Shown in pieces: positions 49,365 through 58,960 of a DNA stretch of 64,000 nt. Within the stretch, counting starts at the first letter, position 1. Each line of letters opens with the position of its first letter. The DNA is from Zoogloea sp016790385 (GTDB taxonomy: Bacteria > Pseudomonadota > Gammaproteobacteria > Burkholderiales > Rhodocyclaceae). The position numbers and the translations under genes were made by a program. The stretch lies in NCBI RefSeq assembly GCF_041916735.1, contig NZ_JAYRYY010000001.1; one strand, given 5' to 3'. The notes below the pieces were generated by a model. It was not told where the DNA came from and searched no databases. It saw nothing but the letters and a program-made list of their open reading frames with translations.

Positions 49365-50704
49365 TCGCCGACAGGGGCTGTGGCTGCTCCGGCGGGCTTG
49401 CGTCGGCGACGGCGCTTCCTGGTGGTGCCATTCCGGTCGGGCACCAGCATGCCCTCGCGGGCCTCCGGATGGGCGTCGGCAAAGGCTTCCCACCAGTCGG
49501 GCAGCTCCATCGGCAGCTCACCGGACTGGGCCCGCAGACGCAGAAAATCCCAGCCGGCGCGGTAACGCGGCTGCTCGAGAAGGCGGTAGGGCGTCTTGCC
49601 CGCGCGTTTCTCGAAGCGCGGTTGGAGGGCCCAGATTTCCTTGATGTCGCCGGCGATGCGGCGGGTGATGGCAAGCTTGCCGGATTGTCGGTCAAGCACG
49701 GAGTCCATCGCCTCGAACAGTGCTGGCTGGGAGTGCTCACCGTTTGCCTTGCGGGCTTCCCAGTCGACCAGCACTTCGTGCCACAGCAAGGTCGCAAAGA
49801 GAAAGCCGGGAGAAACGGGTTTTCCCTGGCGCACGCGCTCGTCGGTGTTCTCGAGGGAAAGCCACACGAAGCGCTCGCCCATGGGCTGTTCGAGGATCAC
49901 ATCGAGCAGCGGCAGCAGGCCATGGTGCAGGCCTTCTTCGCGTAGCTGGCGCAGGCATTTCACCGCGTGACCCGACATCAGCAGCTTGAGCATTTCGTCG
50001 AACAGGCGGGCCGGTGGCACGTTCTCGAGCAGGTCGGCCATCTCGCGGATCGGGCCTCGGGCCGCCGGATCAATGGACAAGCCGAGCTTGGCACCCAGAC
50101 GCGCGGCGCGCAGCATGCGCACCGGGTCTTCGCGGTAGCGCACCCGTGGATCTCCGATCATGCGCAGGGTCTTCTGCTGGAGATCGGCGACGCCGTGGTG
50201 GTAGTCGATGACGGTTTCGTCGGTGGGGTTGTAGTACAACGCGTTGACGGTGAAATCGCGGCGGGTGGCGTCCTCGGCCATGGAACCGAAGACGTTGTCA
50301 CGCAGCACGCGGCCATGTTCGTCGGTTTCCGTCGATTCGGCGTCCTGCATGGCGCGGAAGGTTGAGACTTCGATGGTCTCGGCACCGCTCATCACGTGCA
50401 CGATCTTGAACCGCCGGCCGATGATGCGTGAACGGCGGAAGAGGGCGCGGACCTCTTCGGGTGTGGCGCTGGTGGCCACGTCGAAATCCTTCGGGGTTTG
50501 ACCGACAATGATGTCTCGAACCGCGCCACCGACGACGAAGGCCTTGTGGCCGGCTTCCTGCAGCGTTGTGCAGACCTTGTTGGCGGCGGGGGAGATCTGA
50601 TCCCGGCGTACCCCATGGCGGGTCACCGGAATCACAGCGGGTTCGGGAGGGGTGTTGGCGGGTGCGGCGCGGCGGAATACACGGCGCAGCAGTTTGCGGA
50701 TCAT
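49361..50704 (-). CDS. pcnB: Poly(A) polymerase PcnB
   Basis: A 447-residue nucleotidyltransferase that adds poly(A) tails to RNA. The head signature VVGGAVRDIIVG...PKDFDVATSATP lies near residues 55-80, with metal aspartates D74 and D76, and RRFKIVHV, ATRRDFTVNALYY and RYREDPVRMLRAARL follow. Its C-terminus is Arg/Lys-rich (RKRRRRRKP), as usual in this family. ATG 50704 starts the basic N-terminal MIRKLLRRVFRR. A longer open frame upstream is not coding-like. First gene of the folK/pan operon. Confidence 0.94.
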   Translation of the reverse strand: MIRKLLRRVFRRAAPANTPPEPAVIPVTRHGVRRDQISPAANKVCTTLQEAGHKAFVVGGAVRDIIVGQTPKDFDVATSATPEEVRALFRRSRIIGRRFKIVHVMSGAETIEVSTFRAMQDAESTETDEHGRVLRDNVFGSMAEDATRRDFTVNALYYNPTDETVIDYHHGVADLQQKTLRMIGDPRVRYREDPVRMLRAARLGAKLGLSIDPAARGPIREMADLLENVPPARLFDEMLKLLMSGHAVKCLRQLREEGLHHGLLPLLDVILEQPMGERFVWLSLENTDERVRQGKPVSPGFLFATLLWHEVLVDWEARKANGEHSQPALFEAMDSVLDRQSGKLAITRRIAGDIKEIWALQPRFEKRAGKTPYRLLEQPRYRAGWDFLRLRAQSGELPMELPDWWEAFADAHPEAREGMLVPDRNGTTRKRRRRRKPAGAATAPVGE

Positions 50705-50984
50705 TGGTGGGGTGTGCTTTGTTTTTTGATCAAGTCGCGCATGATAACTCATGGAGCGTCGGGGCTTGGCCCCCTTCGGGTGGTCGCGCGTGAAGCCAAT
50801 CCCCCGCGGAAGTGGGGCGTTGCGCCCTGTTTGCGCGCTTTTTGCCCATCCGTATCGCCCGGGCGGCATCGGGGAAGTCCGAGTTCGCGTTTGATCGTGT
50901 GCCCCCGACGCGTTGTTGACCACACCTCGCGGCGGTTGGGGCGGTAAGATCGGGGCATATTCATCCGCCCCCAGGGTTCCTTCG

Positions 50985-51755
50985 ATGCCCCGATTCTCCG
51001 CCAATCTGTCCTTCCTGTTTCTGGATCGCCCCTTTCTCGACCGTTTTTCAGCTGCCGCCGCCTGCGGGTTTTCGGGCGTGGAGTTCCATTTCCCTTACGA
51101 TTTTCCCATGGACGAGGTGACCGATGCGGCGCGCCGGGCCGGGGTGGAGGTGGTGCTGTTCAACTTTCCGGCGGGCAACTGGGCGGCGGGCGAGCGCGGT
51201 ATCGCCTGTCTGCCCGAAAGGGTCGCCGAGTTTCGCCTTGGGGTCGACAAGGCGGCAGGGTGGGCTGAGGCGCTGGGGTGCCCGCGGATCAACTGTCTGG
51301 CCGGGGTGCGTCCGGTGGGCATCGCCGAGGCTGTTCTTCGCGACACCCTGATCGGTAATCTGCGCTTTGCCGCTGATAGCTTGAAGCCGGCCGGTCGGCA
51401 GGTGCTGCTGGAGCCTCTCAATAGCCGCGACACGCCCGGCTTTCTGGTGGACCGTAGCGCGTCGGCTCTCGCCATACTGGATGAAGCGGATCGCTCCAAC
51501 CTGCTTCTGCAATACGATATCTTTCATGCTCAGGTGATGGAGGGCGAACTGGCCCTTACCCTGACCAGGCATTTGCCGCGGATTGGGCATGTCCAATTTG
51601 CCGATAATCCCGGGCGTCACCAACCAGGTACCGGCGAGATCAATTTCGCTTTCCTGTTCCGCCATCTGAACGCAATAGGCTACCCGGGATGGGTGGGTGC
51701 GGAGTACGCGCCAACTGGGCTCACTGAAGCCTCCCTGGAGTGGATGGGCAGGTGA
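50985..51755 (+). CDS. hyi: Hydroxypyruvate isomerase
   Basis: A 256-residue TIM-barrel isomerase interconverting hydroxypyruvate and tartronate semialdehyde in the glyoxylate branch. Segments ANLSFLFLDRPFLDRF, FHFPYDFPMDEV, FNFPAGNWAAGERG, the LLEPLNSRDTPGF with metal Glu, YDIFHAQVMEG and the FADNPGRHQPGTGEINF motif match the Hyi family. ATG 50985 is the normal start. It precedes the glycolate regulator and oxidase genes with a 247-base gap and likely belongs to the same pathway. Confidence 0.9.
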   Translation: MPRFSANLSFLFLDRPFLDRFSAAAACGFSGVEFHFPYDFPMDEVTDAARRAGVEVVLFNFPAGNWAAGERGIACLPERVAEFRLGVDKAAGWAEALGCPRINCLAGVRPVGIAEAVLRDTLIGNLRFAADSLKPAGRQVLLEPLNSRDTPGFLVDRSASALAILDEADRSNLLLQYDIFHAQVMEGELALTLTRHLPRIGHVQFADNPGRHQPGTGEINFAFLFRHLNAIGYPGWVGAEYAPTGLTEASLEWMGR

Positions 51756-51983
51756 TCGTTCTCCACTATTTTCAAGGCGCACTTCCTGACTGATCCGTTG
51801 CGATTCTTCCGGCAGGCATCAGGAGCTTGGCCCATCGTTGGGGGCGTTGGCGGGGCTTGCCTGGGTGGCTCACTTCCAGCGCCACCGTCGTGGTGTTGCG
51901 CCCTACCCGAGACGACCTGAGTTTGCGACGCCGATGAACGAATCTTTGCCTTAGGCGGTGGGCTCTTCTAGACTGCGCGGAAG

Positions 51984-51994
51984 TTGTCAGACAA
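51984..51994. promoter_or_regulatory. FadR-type operator before the GntR regulator
   Basis: TTGTCAGACAA is a perfect palindrome and fits the FadR-subfamily GntR consensus TNGTNNNACNA. It ends eight bases before the regulator ATG, so autoregulation of the glc genes is a good inference. The rest of the 51756-52002 gap shows no other gene. Confidence 0.7.
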
Positions 51995-52002
51995 GTAGAC
52001 CA

Positions 52003-52764
52003 ATGAGCGCTGCTCCCCTCCCGCGCATCTCACGTCCCCATCGCCTCTCGGAGGAGGTGGGGGCAGTGCTGGAAAAGCGTATTCGCAGCGGTGAGTTCGC
52101 TCCTGGCGAGAAGCTGCCCGCTGAGGCTCGTCTGGCAGAGCACTTTGCTGTCAGCCGGGCCGTGGTGCGCGAGGCCATTGCCCGGCTCAAGGCCGACGGC
52201 CTGGTGGCAAGCCGGCAGGGATCGGGGGTTTATGTCGCCTGCCGTCTGGGGGCAGGAGTGTTCCGGATGGATGCTGGACTGCCTGCTGGAGCCCATCGAG
52301 TTGAGGATATCTTCGAGTTGCGGCTCATCATTGAGGCGGCCGCGGCCGAGCGGGCGGCGCTGCGACGGACACCGACGGACCTCCAGGCCTTGGAGGCGGC
52401 CCTTGCGCGCATGGATGAGGCGGTTGCCCGCGGTGCTGACGGCGTGCGTGCCGATGATGATTTTCATTGTGCCATTGCAGTGGCCGGAGGGAATCCCCTG
52501 ATCGGCCGCTTCGTGGCTTTCGTCAGCGATGCGTTTTCCGCGTCCCGGGCGCCGACCTGGAGCCAGGAAGGGATTGTGCGGGGGTTGGCGGGAGCCGCCC
52601 AGGACGAACATCGGGCCGTGTATTCGGCCATCGTGGCAGGAGACCCGGTTGCCGCAGGGCGGGCGGCCCGGCGGCATCTCGTCCAGGCCGCACGGCGCTT
52701 GGGGGTGGTTCTGGCAATGTCGCAGGGCGTTCACGGGGACGATATGGGCGAGGAGGTGAATTGA
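52003..52764 (+). CDS. glcC: GntR-family regulator, FadR/FCD type (GlcC-like)
   Basis: A 253-residue transcription factor. The winged helix (SEEVGAVLEKRI..EFAPGEKLPAEARLAEHFAVSRAVVREAIARL) is followed by an FCD ligand domain with ELRLIIEAAAAERAA, DDDFHCAIAVAGGNPL and DEHRAVYSAIVAGD, including the usual metal-binding acids and histidines. ATG 52003 is preferred to one at 51958, as it puts the operator outside the coding region. Its stop overlaps the glcD start (TGATG). The glycolate effector is inferred from context; L-lactate is an alternative. Confidence 0.86.
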   Translation: MSAAPLPRISRPHRLSEEVGAVLEKRIRSGEFAPGEKLPAEARLAEHFAVSRAVVREAIARLKADGLVASRQGSGVYVACRLGAGVFRMDAGLPAGAHRVEDIFELRLIIEAAAAERAALRRTPTDLQALEAALARMDEAVARGADGVRADDDFHCAIAVAGGNPLIGRFVAFVSDAFSASRAPTWSQEGIVRGLAGAAQDEHRAVYSAIVAGDPVAAGRAARRHLVQAARRLGVVLAMSQGVHGDDMGEEVN

Positions 52765-54278
52765 TGGGTGAGCAATCTGCCATTCCCGGGTTCGGCCGGA
52801 CGGAGGAAGATTTCTCCCGCGTGGATGTGCACCGCCTTGTGCAGGCCCTGCTTGGCGTGCTGCCTGCGGCCAGTGTGCTCCACGACCCTGAGGATCTACA
52901 CCCCTACGAATGTGATGGCATGGCGGTCCTGCGCCAGTTGCCGCTGGTCGTGGTGTTACCCGAGACCGAGGCGCAGGTGGTGGCTATCCTCCGGATCTGC
53001 GCGGATCAGGGGGTGCCGGTGGTGGCTCGGGGTGCGGGGACAGGCCTCTCCGGCGGCGCTCAGCCTCACCGTTTCGGCGTCGTGCTGTCCCTCGCGCGCC
53101 TTAACAGGATCATTGCCATCGATGCGCACGCCCGCCGGGCAGTGGTTCAGCCCGGGGTGCGCAACCTGGCCATCTCCGAGGCGGCGGCGCCCCATGGCTT
53201 GTATTACGCCCCTGATCCTTCGTCCCAGATTGCCTGCACCATCGGCGGCAATGTGGCCGAGAACTCGGGCGGCGTGCATTGCCTCAAGTACGGTCTGACC
53301 ATCCACAACCTGCTGAAGGTTCGGGGTGTGACGATCAACGGAGAGATCGTGGAGTTCGGCAGCCTGGGGCTGGATGCACCGGGCTACGATTTGCTGCCCC
53401 TGGTCACGGGCTCGGAGGGGATGCTGGCGGTGGTCACCGAAGTCACGGTCAAGCTCACACCCCGGCCCCAATTGGCCCGGTGCGTGCTGGCGGCCTTTGA
53501 CGATGTGGTCAAAGCCGGGGATGCCGTGGCCCGTATCATCGCCGCCGGCATCATTCCCGCAGGGCTGGAGATGATGGACCAGCCCGCCACGGCGGCAGTC
53601 GAGGAGTTTGTGCATGCGGGCTATCCCCTCGAAGCCCAGGCCATCCTGCTTTGCGAATCGGACGGTACGCCCGAGGAGGTTGCCGAAGAAGTCGGGCGGG
53701 TGCGGGCATTGCTCGAGCAGAGCGGTGCCACGGAGATCCGCGTGTCCCGGGACGAGGCCGAGCGCCTGCGTTTCTGGGCCGGGCGCAAAGCTGCCTTTCC
53801 GGCGGCGGGGCGGATCTCTCCGGATTATTACTGCATGGACGGGACGATCCCCCGAAAGCGTCTCGGTGAAATGCTGCAGGCCATCCAGGCGATGGAGACG
53901 AAATACGCCATGCGCTGCATCAACGTTTTTCATGCCGGCGACGGCAACCTGCACCCCCTCATCCTTTTCGACGCGAACAAACCCGGTGACCAGCATACGG
54001 CCGAGGCCTTCGGTGCCGAGATTCTGGAGCTGTCGGTGGCGCTGGGGGGCACCATCACCGGAGAGCATGGGGTGGGCATCGAGAAGATCAACCAGATGTG
54101 CAGCCAGTTCTCTACGCCGGAAATCGCGGCATTTCACCGGGTCAAGGCAGCATTTGATCCGGCGGGGCTGCTCAACCCGGGCAAAGCCATCCCCACCCTC
54201 AACCGTTGTGCCGAATACGGGCGTGAACGGATGGGGGCTGGTCAGCCGGTGGTGCACCCTGAGTTGCCGCGTTTCTGA
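52764..54278 (+). CDS. glcD: Glycolate oxidase FAD subunit GlcD
   Basis: A 504-residue FAD-linked oxidase subunit of glycolate dehydrogenase, making glyoxylate. PCMH-type FAD motifs: ARGAGTGLSGGAQPH, PDPSSQIACTIGGNVAENSGG and TGSEGMLAVVTEVTVKLTPRP; the C-terminal HAGDGNLHPLILFD and TGEHGVGIEK are complete. The ATG overlaps the glcC stop. It works with GlcE and GlcF encoded downstream. Confidence 0.95.
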   Translation: MGEQSAIPGFGRTEEDFSRVDVHRLVQALLGVLPAASVLHDPEDLHPYECDGMAVLRQLPLVVVLPETEAQVVAILRICADQGVPVVARGAGTGLSGGAQPHRFGVVLSLARLNRIIAIDAHARRAVVQPGVRNLAISEAAAPHGLYYAPDPSSQIACTIGGNVAENSGGVHCLKYGLTIHNLLKVRGVTINGEIVEFGSLGLDAPGYDLLPLVTGSEGMLAVVTEVTVKLTPRPQLARCVLAAFDDVVKAGDAVARIIAAGIIPAGLEMMDQPATAAVEEFVHAGYPLEAQAILLCESDGTPEEVAEEVGRVRALLEQSGATEIRVSRDEAERLRFWAGRKAAFPAAGRISPDYYCMDGTIPRKRLGEMLQAIQAMETKYAMRCINVFHAGDGNLHPLILFDANKPGDQHTAEAFGAEILELSVALGGTITGEHGVGIEKINQMCSQFSTPEIAAFHRVKAAFDPAGLLNPGKAIPTLNRCAEYGRERMGAGQPVVHPELPRF

Positions 54279-54294
54279 TGATCACGGAACGCAC

Positions 54295-54474
54295 ATGATT
54301 TCCGAAGAATGGTTGCAGTTCCTGTTTGTGGCCGTCCCGGTGCTGTCCCTGGTGGGCACGTGGATGGGCTTGCGGACGGCTGGCCGGCTGGTGCAGCGGC
54401 GCCGGGAGGACAGGCAGGCAGACGTGAAACGAGGGGCGGACGAGCGTGGACGATCTGATTCGGCAGTGGAGTGA
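54295..54474 (+). CDS. Possible 59-residue membrane protein between glcD and glcE
   Basis: A short frame starting ATG 54295 encodes a protein with one predicted membrane helix (LQFLFVAVPVLSLVGTWMGL) and a charged Arg/Asp-rich tail. It lies 16 bases after the glcD stop and overlaps the glcE start by 29 bases. The ribosome site is poor (GGAA). This is not the canonical glc order, and it may be a spurious ORF. Confidence 0.35.
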   Translation: MISEEWLQFLFVAVPVLSLVGTWMGLRTAGRLVQRRREDRQADVKRGADERGRSDSAVE

Positions 54475-55519
54475 ACGCATTCGGCTGGCCGCCGCGCGTG
54501 GCCAGGCCCTGTGCCTTCGGGGCGGAGGAACAAAGCACTTCTATGGCCGGCCTGAGCAGGGCGAACCCCTCGATACCCGCGACTGTCGCGGCATCATCAA
54601 CTACGAGCCGAGCGAGTTGGTCGTGACGGTGCGTGCCGGAACGCCCCTGCGGGAGCTGGAGGCCGAGTTGGCGGCCCAGGGGCAGATGCTGGCTTTCGAG
54701 CCTCCCCATTTCGGGTCCGGGGCCACGGTGGGCGGCTGCGTTGCCGCCGGTCTGGCCGGGCCGCGGCGGGCGGCGGTAGGTGGCGTGCGGGATTTCATCC
54801 TGGGTGTTCGCATGGTCGATGGACGAGGCGAAGTGCTGCGGTTTGGCGGCGAGGTAATGAAGAACGTTGCCGGCTACGATGTATCCCGGGTGCTGGCAGG
54901 TAGCCTTGGCACCCTCGGACTGATCGTCGATGTGTCCCTGAAGGTTCTTCCAAAGCCGGTGGCCGAGGCCAGCCTGCGGTTCGAGATGGGGGAGGCTGCG
55001 GCCTTGCACCAGCTCAACGTGTGGGGTGGGCAGCCACTGCCGATCTCAGCCAGCGCTTGGTGTGGTGGCATCCTGGATGTGCGGCTTTCAGGCGCGGCGG
55101 CGGCTGTCGATGCCGCGATCGCGCGCCTGGGGGGAGAACGTATTGCCGATGAGCTTGCGGCTGCGCGCTGGAGTGGTTTGCGTGAGCACTCCGACGCTTT
55201 CTTTGCTCCTGGGCACTCGCCGTCTCCCCTGTGGCGCCTTTCGCTACCCAGCGATGCCCTCGCTGTGGAGCTCGACGGTGCCCAGCTGGTGGAGTGGGGT
55301 GGGGCTCAGCGCTGGCTGCGTTCCCATCTGGCGCCGGAACGCTTGCGGGCGCAGGTGGCGGCGCTGGGCGGGCATGCCACCCTTTTCCGCGATGGGGCCC
55401 GGGATGGCGCGGTGTTTCATCCCTTGACACCTTCCATGCTGGCGCTTCAGCGCAATCTCAAGAATGCGTTCGATCCGGCCGGCATCTTCAACCCCGGCCG
55501 CTTGTACGAGGGCATCTAG
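54446..55519 (+). CDS. glcE: Glycolate oxidase FAD-binding subunit GlcE
   Basis: A 357-residue FAD-binding protein with a PCMH domain: RGGGTKHFYGRP, TVRAGTPLRELEAELAAQGQ, the SGATVGGCVAAGLAGPRRAA motif and NVAGYDVSRVLAGSLGTLGLI. It partners GlcD and GlcF. The GTG at 54446 is preceded by CGGACGAGC, a weak site; the small ORF ahead overlaps it. The C-terminus FDPAGIFNPGRLYEG is typical. Confidence 0.93.
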   Translation: MDDLIRQWSERIRLAAARGQALCLRGGGTKHFYGRPEQGEPLDTRDCRGIINYEPSELVVTVRAGTPLRELEAELAAQGQMLAFEPPHFGSGATVGGCVAAGLAGPRRAAVGGVRDFILGVRMVDGRGEVLRFGGEVMKNVAGYDVSRVLAGSLGTLGLIVDVSLKVLPKPVAEASLRFEMGEAAALHQLNVWGGQPLPISASAWCGGILDVRLSGAAAAVDAAIARLGGERIADELAAARWSGLREHSDAFFAPGHSPSPLWRLSLPSDALAVELDGAQLVEWGGAQRWLRSHLAPERLRAQVAALGGHATLFRDGARDGAVFHPLTPSMLALQRNLKNAFDPAGIFNPGRLYEGI

Positions 55520-55521
55520 GC

Positions 55522-56769
55522 ATGCAGACGCATCTCGCCGATTTCATCCGTGACACCGCCGAAGGCCGTGAGGCCGAGGAGATTCTGCGCAAGTGCGTGC
55601 ATTGCGGCTTTTGCACGGCCACCTGCCCGACCTACCAGCTGCTCGGTGATGAGCTGGACGGTCCGCGGGGGCGGATCTATCTGATCAAGCAGGTGCTGGA
55701 GGGGCGGCCTGCGACAGAGAGGACCCGCCTTCATCTGGACCGTTGCCTGAGCTGCCGGGCCTGTGAGTCCACCTGTCCTTCAGGGGTGGAATACGGCCGT
55801 CTGGCTGACATTGGCCGCCGTGTGGTGGAGCAGCAGGTGCCGCGCCAGGGGGCAGATCGCTTGATGCGTGAGACGCTTAAAGGTGTTGTGCCGAGCACTG
55901 CGATGTTTGGCGGGGCTTTAAGAGTGGGGCGCCTGTTCAAGTCATTGTTGCCCCGCGTGCTGGGGGAGAAAGTGCCCGATGCGGCCCCTGCGGGCCGCTG
56001 GCCCGCTCCGCGCCATGTCCGCCGGATGATCGCCTTGGCTGGCTGCGTCCAGCCTTCCCTGTCTCCGTCGATCAACGCCGCCCTGGCTCGGGTGCTGGAT
56101 CGACTGGGCATTTCGCTCGTGGAGTCACCCTCGGCCGGTTGTTGCGGTGCTGTCCGCTTTCATCTTCATGACCACGACGGGGGCAGAAACGATGCGCGGC
56201 GCAACATTGATGCCTGGTGGCCGGAGATCGACGCCGGGCGGATCGAGGCCATTGTTGTGACAGCCTCGGGTTGCGGCGTGCAGGTCAAGGATTATGGCTA
56301 CCTGCTCAAGGACGATCCGGCCTACGCCGGAAAGGCGGCCCGCGTGGCGGCCATGACCCGTGACCCGGCGGAGGTTCTGGCGGCCGAGGCGCCGGCGCTT
56401 CAGAGTGTCATGCTTCCGTGCCGTGGCGATGCGCCTGCCCAGAAGCTGGCTTTCCATGCGCCATGCAGTCTTCAGCATGGCCAGCGGATCAGGGGCGTGG
56501 TGGAGGGCTTGCTTCAGTCGGCCGGGTACGCGCTCGTTTTTGTGCCGGATGCCCACTTGTGTTGCGGATCGGCGGGCACCTACTCACTGCTCCAACCGTC
56601 CTTGTCCCGCCGCTTGCGCGACGACAAGCTTGCAGCCCTAGAAGCAGGTCAGGCCGAGCGGATCGCCTCGGCCAACATTGGTTGCATAATGCATCTTCGC
56701 ACTGGTGCAAGCTTAAGCGTTCAACATTGGATTGAGTTGATTGATGAAAAAATCACGAACATGTCCTGA
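55522..56769 (+). CDS. glcF: Glycolate oxidase iron-sulfur subunit GlcF
   Basis: A 415-residue protein with two 4Fe-4S motifs (CVHCGFCTATCP and CLSCRACESTCP) and two CCG-type heterodisulfide-reductase domains (SAGCCGAVRFH and HLCCGSAGTYS). It passes electrons from GlcDE to the respiratory chain. ATG 55522 lies two bases past the glcE stop. After it is a 230-base gap to the PP2C gene with no gene seen. Confidence 0.95.
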   Translation: MQTHLADFIRDTAEGREAEEILRKCVHCGFCTATCPTYQLLGDELDGPRGRIYLIKQVLEGRPATERTRLHLDRCLSCRACESTCPSGVEYGRLADIGRRVVEQQVPRQGADRLMRETLKGVVPSTAMFGGALRVGRLFKSLLPRVLGEKVPDAAPAGRWPAPRHVRRMIALAGCVQPSLSPSINAALARVLDRLGISLVESPSAGCCGAVRFHLHDHDGGRNDARRNIDAWWPEIDAGRIEAIVVTASGCGVQVKDYGYLLKDDPAYAGKAARVAAMTRDPAEVLAAEAPALQSVMLPCRGDAPAQKLAFHAPCSLQHGQRIRGVVEGLLQSAGYALVFVPDAHLCCGSAGTYSLLQPSLSRRLRDDKLAALEAGQAERIASANIGCIMHLRTGASLSVQHWIELIDEKITNMS

Positions 56770-56999
56770 AAGACAAAGGGTGTCCTCTTCATGATCGAAA
56801 TTAATCGTTAAACTCTTGAAGCACTTCTTTTCATGTTAGACAGCCAGAGTGTTTGCACTGCTCGGTGCGAGCCCTTCATCGCCTGAATGCCGAAATTTGA
56901 TTGTCATTTCTTCCGGTCCGATCTGTGCCCCGTAGTGCGGCCGGCCGGAACGCCCGCGTTCAATGCCATGGTCAGCGCTTTGCCGGCCCGTGGTGAATC

Positions 57000-57839
57000 A
57001 TGCTGAATCCCAACTTTTCATCCCTGTCCGACCCGGACACGACGAGTGCCAAGAAGCGCTACCAGGCGGAAGCCTGTGTGGCCAAGCACACGGGCGACCG
57101 GACCGAGCAGCAGGATCGTGCCGCTGTTTTTGCCCATCCAAACCGCAAAGGCACGCTGATGGCGGTGCTCGCCGACGGGATGGGCGGGCATTCGGGTGGA
57201 GCCATGGCGGCGGAGCAGGTCATCCTGAAGGCTCGTCAGAACTTCGAGTCCTACGCGCCGGCATCCGAGAGCGCCCCTGATCTGTTGCGCAGCATCATCG
57301 GCGAAGCCCACATCGTCATCAAGCTGACCCGTTTCACCAGTGAGCAGGACCCCCACAGCACTGCCGTCGTCTTCATGATGCAGCCGGATCGGGCTGACTG
57401 GGCGCATTGCGGTGATTCCCGTTTCTACCATTTCCGCTCGGGGGCGTTGGTGACGCGCAGCTCCGATCACTCGCTCGTCGAGGAACTGGTGCGTAAGGGG
57501 CGCCTTGATTCCGAGGGTGCCCTGCGTCATCCCAACCGCAACGTGTTGCTGTCCTGCCTGGGTTCCGAGAGGGAACCCCGGGTGGACGTTGGGCATGTTT
57601 CCCCACTGGTCGGGGGCGATGCCTTCCTCCTCTGTTCGGACGGGTTGTGGGCATATATCGGCGAGGAGGAGGCGGGCTCCATCCTCGCCAGTCAGTCCCC
57701 GCGGGATGCCGCTTCTTCGCTGATCGAGTTGGCTCGCCAGCGTGCGCGGGGGGGCGGGGACAATATTTCCCTGGCCATCGTCAAGCTGGTGGAAGTGCCC
57801 AATCGCCCACGCACCGATTATCCGCCGCTGGGCGGCTAG
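57000..57839 (+). CDS. PP2C-type serine/threonine phosphatase
   Basis: A 279-residue metal-dependent phosphatase. Motifs: DRTEQQDRAAVF, ADGMGGHSGGAMAA, DWAHCGDSRFYHF, LLCSDGLWAYIGEE and GGGDNISLAIV, with metal aspartates at the typical places. It is probably cytosolic; no kinase lies beside it. Its 3' end overlaps that of convergent corA by four bases. Confidence 0.92.
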   Translation: MLNPNFSSLSDPDTTSAKKRYQAEACVAKHTGDRTEQQDRAAVFAHPNRKGTLMAVLADGMGGHSGGAMAAEQVILKARQNFESYAPASESAPDLLRSIIGEAHIVIKLTRFTSEQDPHSTAVVFMMQPDRADWAHCGDSRFYHFRSGALVTRSSDHSLVEELVRKGRLDSEGALRHPNRNVLLSCLGSEREPRVDVGHVSPLVGGDAFLLCSDGLWAYIGEEEAGSILASQSPRDAASSLIELARQRARGGGDNISLAIVKLVEVPNRPRTDYPPLGG

Positions 57840-58960
57840 CGCGTCTTCAGCCAGTTTCTCCGCCAGAATGCGGCGGCCATCGCGGTCGCGGCGCCGATCA
57901 TCATCCCCAGTGCCAGCCTGAAGCCATCTTGATCGTCCAGCAGGGGCATGTGTCGGAAGTTCATGCCGAAGATGCCGGCAATCAACGTAGCGGGCATGAA
58001 CAGGGTGGTGAGCACGGTGAGGATGCGGACCTCGGTGTTGAGGCGATTACTGACGCTGGAAAGGTAGATGTCGAGGAGGTCGGCCAGCAGATCCCGCACG
58101 GATTCGAGGGATTCGAGCACATGAACGGTGTGGTCGTAGATGTCCCGCAGGTAAAGGCGCGTATCCGATGTGAAAAAGCCGTTATCGACCCGTGACAGGC
58201 TGTTGAGCACTTCACGCAGGGGCCACAGGGCCCGGCGCAGGAGCAGGGCCTCGTGCTTGACGCGGTTGATCTCGGCGAGGAGGGTGGGGTTGGGCTTGTT
58301 CAATGCCCTCTCTTCCAGATCCTCTGCCTGGTCAGTGAGATGGTCGAGCATTACGAAGTAGCGGTCGACGAGCGTGTCGAGGAGCGCGTAGGCCAGATAG
58401 TCGCAGCCGTGGCTGCGCATGGCACCGTTTTCGGCGCGCAGGCGTTCGCGTACCGCTTCGAAGTTGCCGGTTGCGCGCTCCTGGAAGGTCAGCACGAAAT
58501 TGCGGCCGAGGACGATGCTGACCTGATCGGAGTTGAGGCTGTTGCTTTCGGTGTCGAAGTCAAAGCTTCGGGCAACGATGTAGATGTAGTCGGAGAACTC
58601 GTCACTCTTCGGGCGCTGCTGGGTATTGAGGATATCCTCCTGAATCAGGGGGTGCAGTTTGAAGCGTCGCCCGATTTCGGCCATCACGGCAGGATCGTGA
58701 AGGCCGTGGACGTTAAGCCAGAATTTTCCCCGGCTCGGCTGGTGCTGTCGGGAGGCTTCGAGGGAGTCGAAGTGTGTCTCGCTGACGCCTTGGGCATCGA
58801 ATTCGATCAGGGTGATGCTGGGCTTGTCGGTCTTGATCTCGCCAACATGCACCAGCGAGCCGGGAGGGAGACCCAATTTCCGGGGGAGACGGGTTCGTTT
58901 TTTGCTAGACTTTCGCATCTTTTTCGTGTTTTTCGGAAGAGATGTCCGAGTTTCAATCAT
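57836..58960 (-). CDS. corA: CorA-type magnesium/cobalt transporter
   Basis: A 374-residue CorA-family channel. The large cytosolic domain begins near LGLPPGSLVHVGEI, and the signature GMNF lies in AGIFGMNFRHMP ahead of the second membrane helix (LALGMMIGAATAMAAAFW); the first helix is TVLTTLFMPATLIAGIF. The N-terminal ~30 residues are very basic (KKMRKSSKKRTRLPRK). A later ATG (58918, MRKSSKK) is an alternative start. Mg2+ or Co2+ uptake is known for the family. Confidence 0.92.
   Translation of the reverse strand: MIETRTSLPKNTKKMRKSSKKRTRLPRKLGLPPGSLVHVGEIKTDKPSITLIEFDAQGVSETHFDSLEASRQHQPSRGKFWLNVHGLHDPAVMAEIGRRFKLHPLIQEDILNTQQRPKSDEFSDYIYIVARSFDFDTESNSLNSDQVSIVLGRNFVLTFQERATGNFEAVRERLRAENGAMRSHGCDYLAYALLDTLVDRYFVMLDHLTDQAEDLEERALNKPNPTLLAEINRVKHEALLLRRALWPLREVLNSLSRVDNGFFTSDTRLYLRDIYDHTVHVLESLESVRDLLADLLDIYLSSVSNRLNTEVRILTVLTTLFMPATLIAGIFGMNFRHMPLLDDQDGFRLALGMMIGAATAMAAAFWRRNWLKTR

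Noticed and set aside
52956..54257. 433-codon open frame on the minus strand opposite glcD
   Set aside because: GlcD motifs are full length on the other strand.
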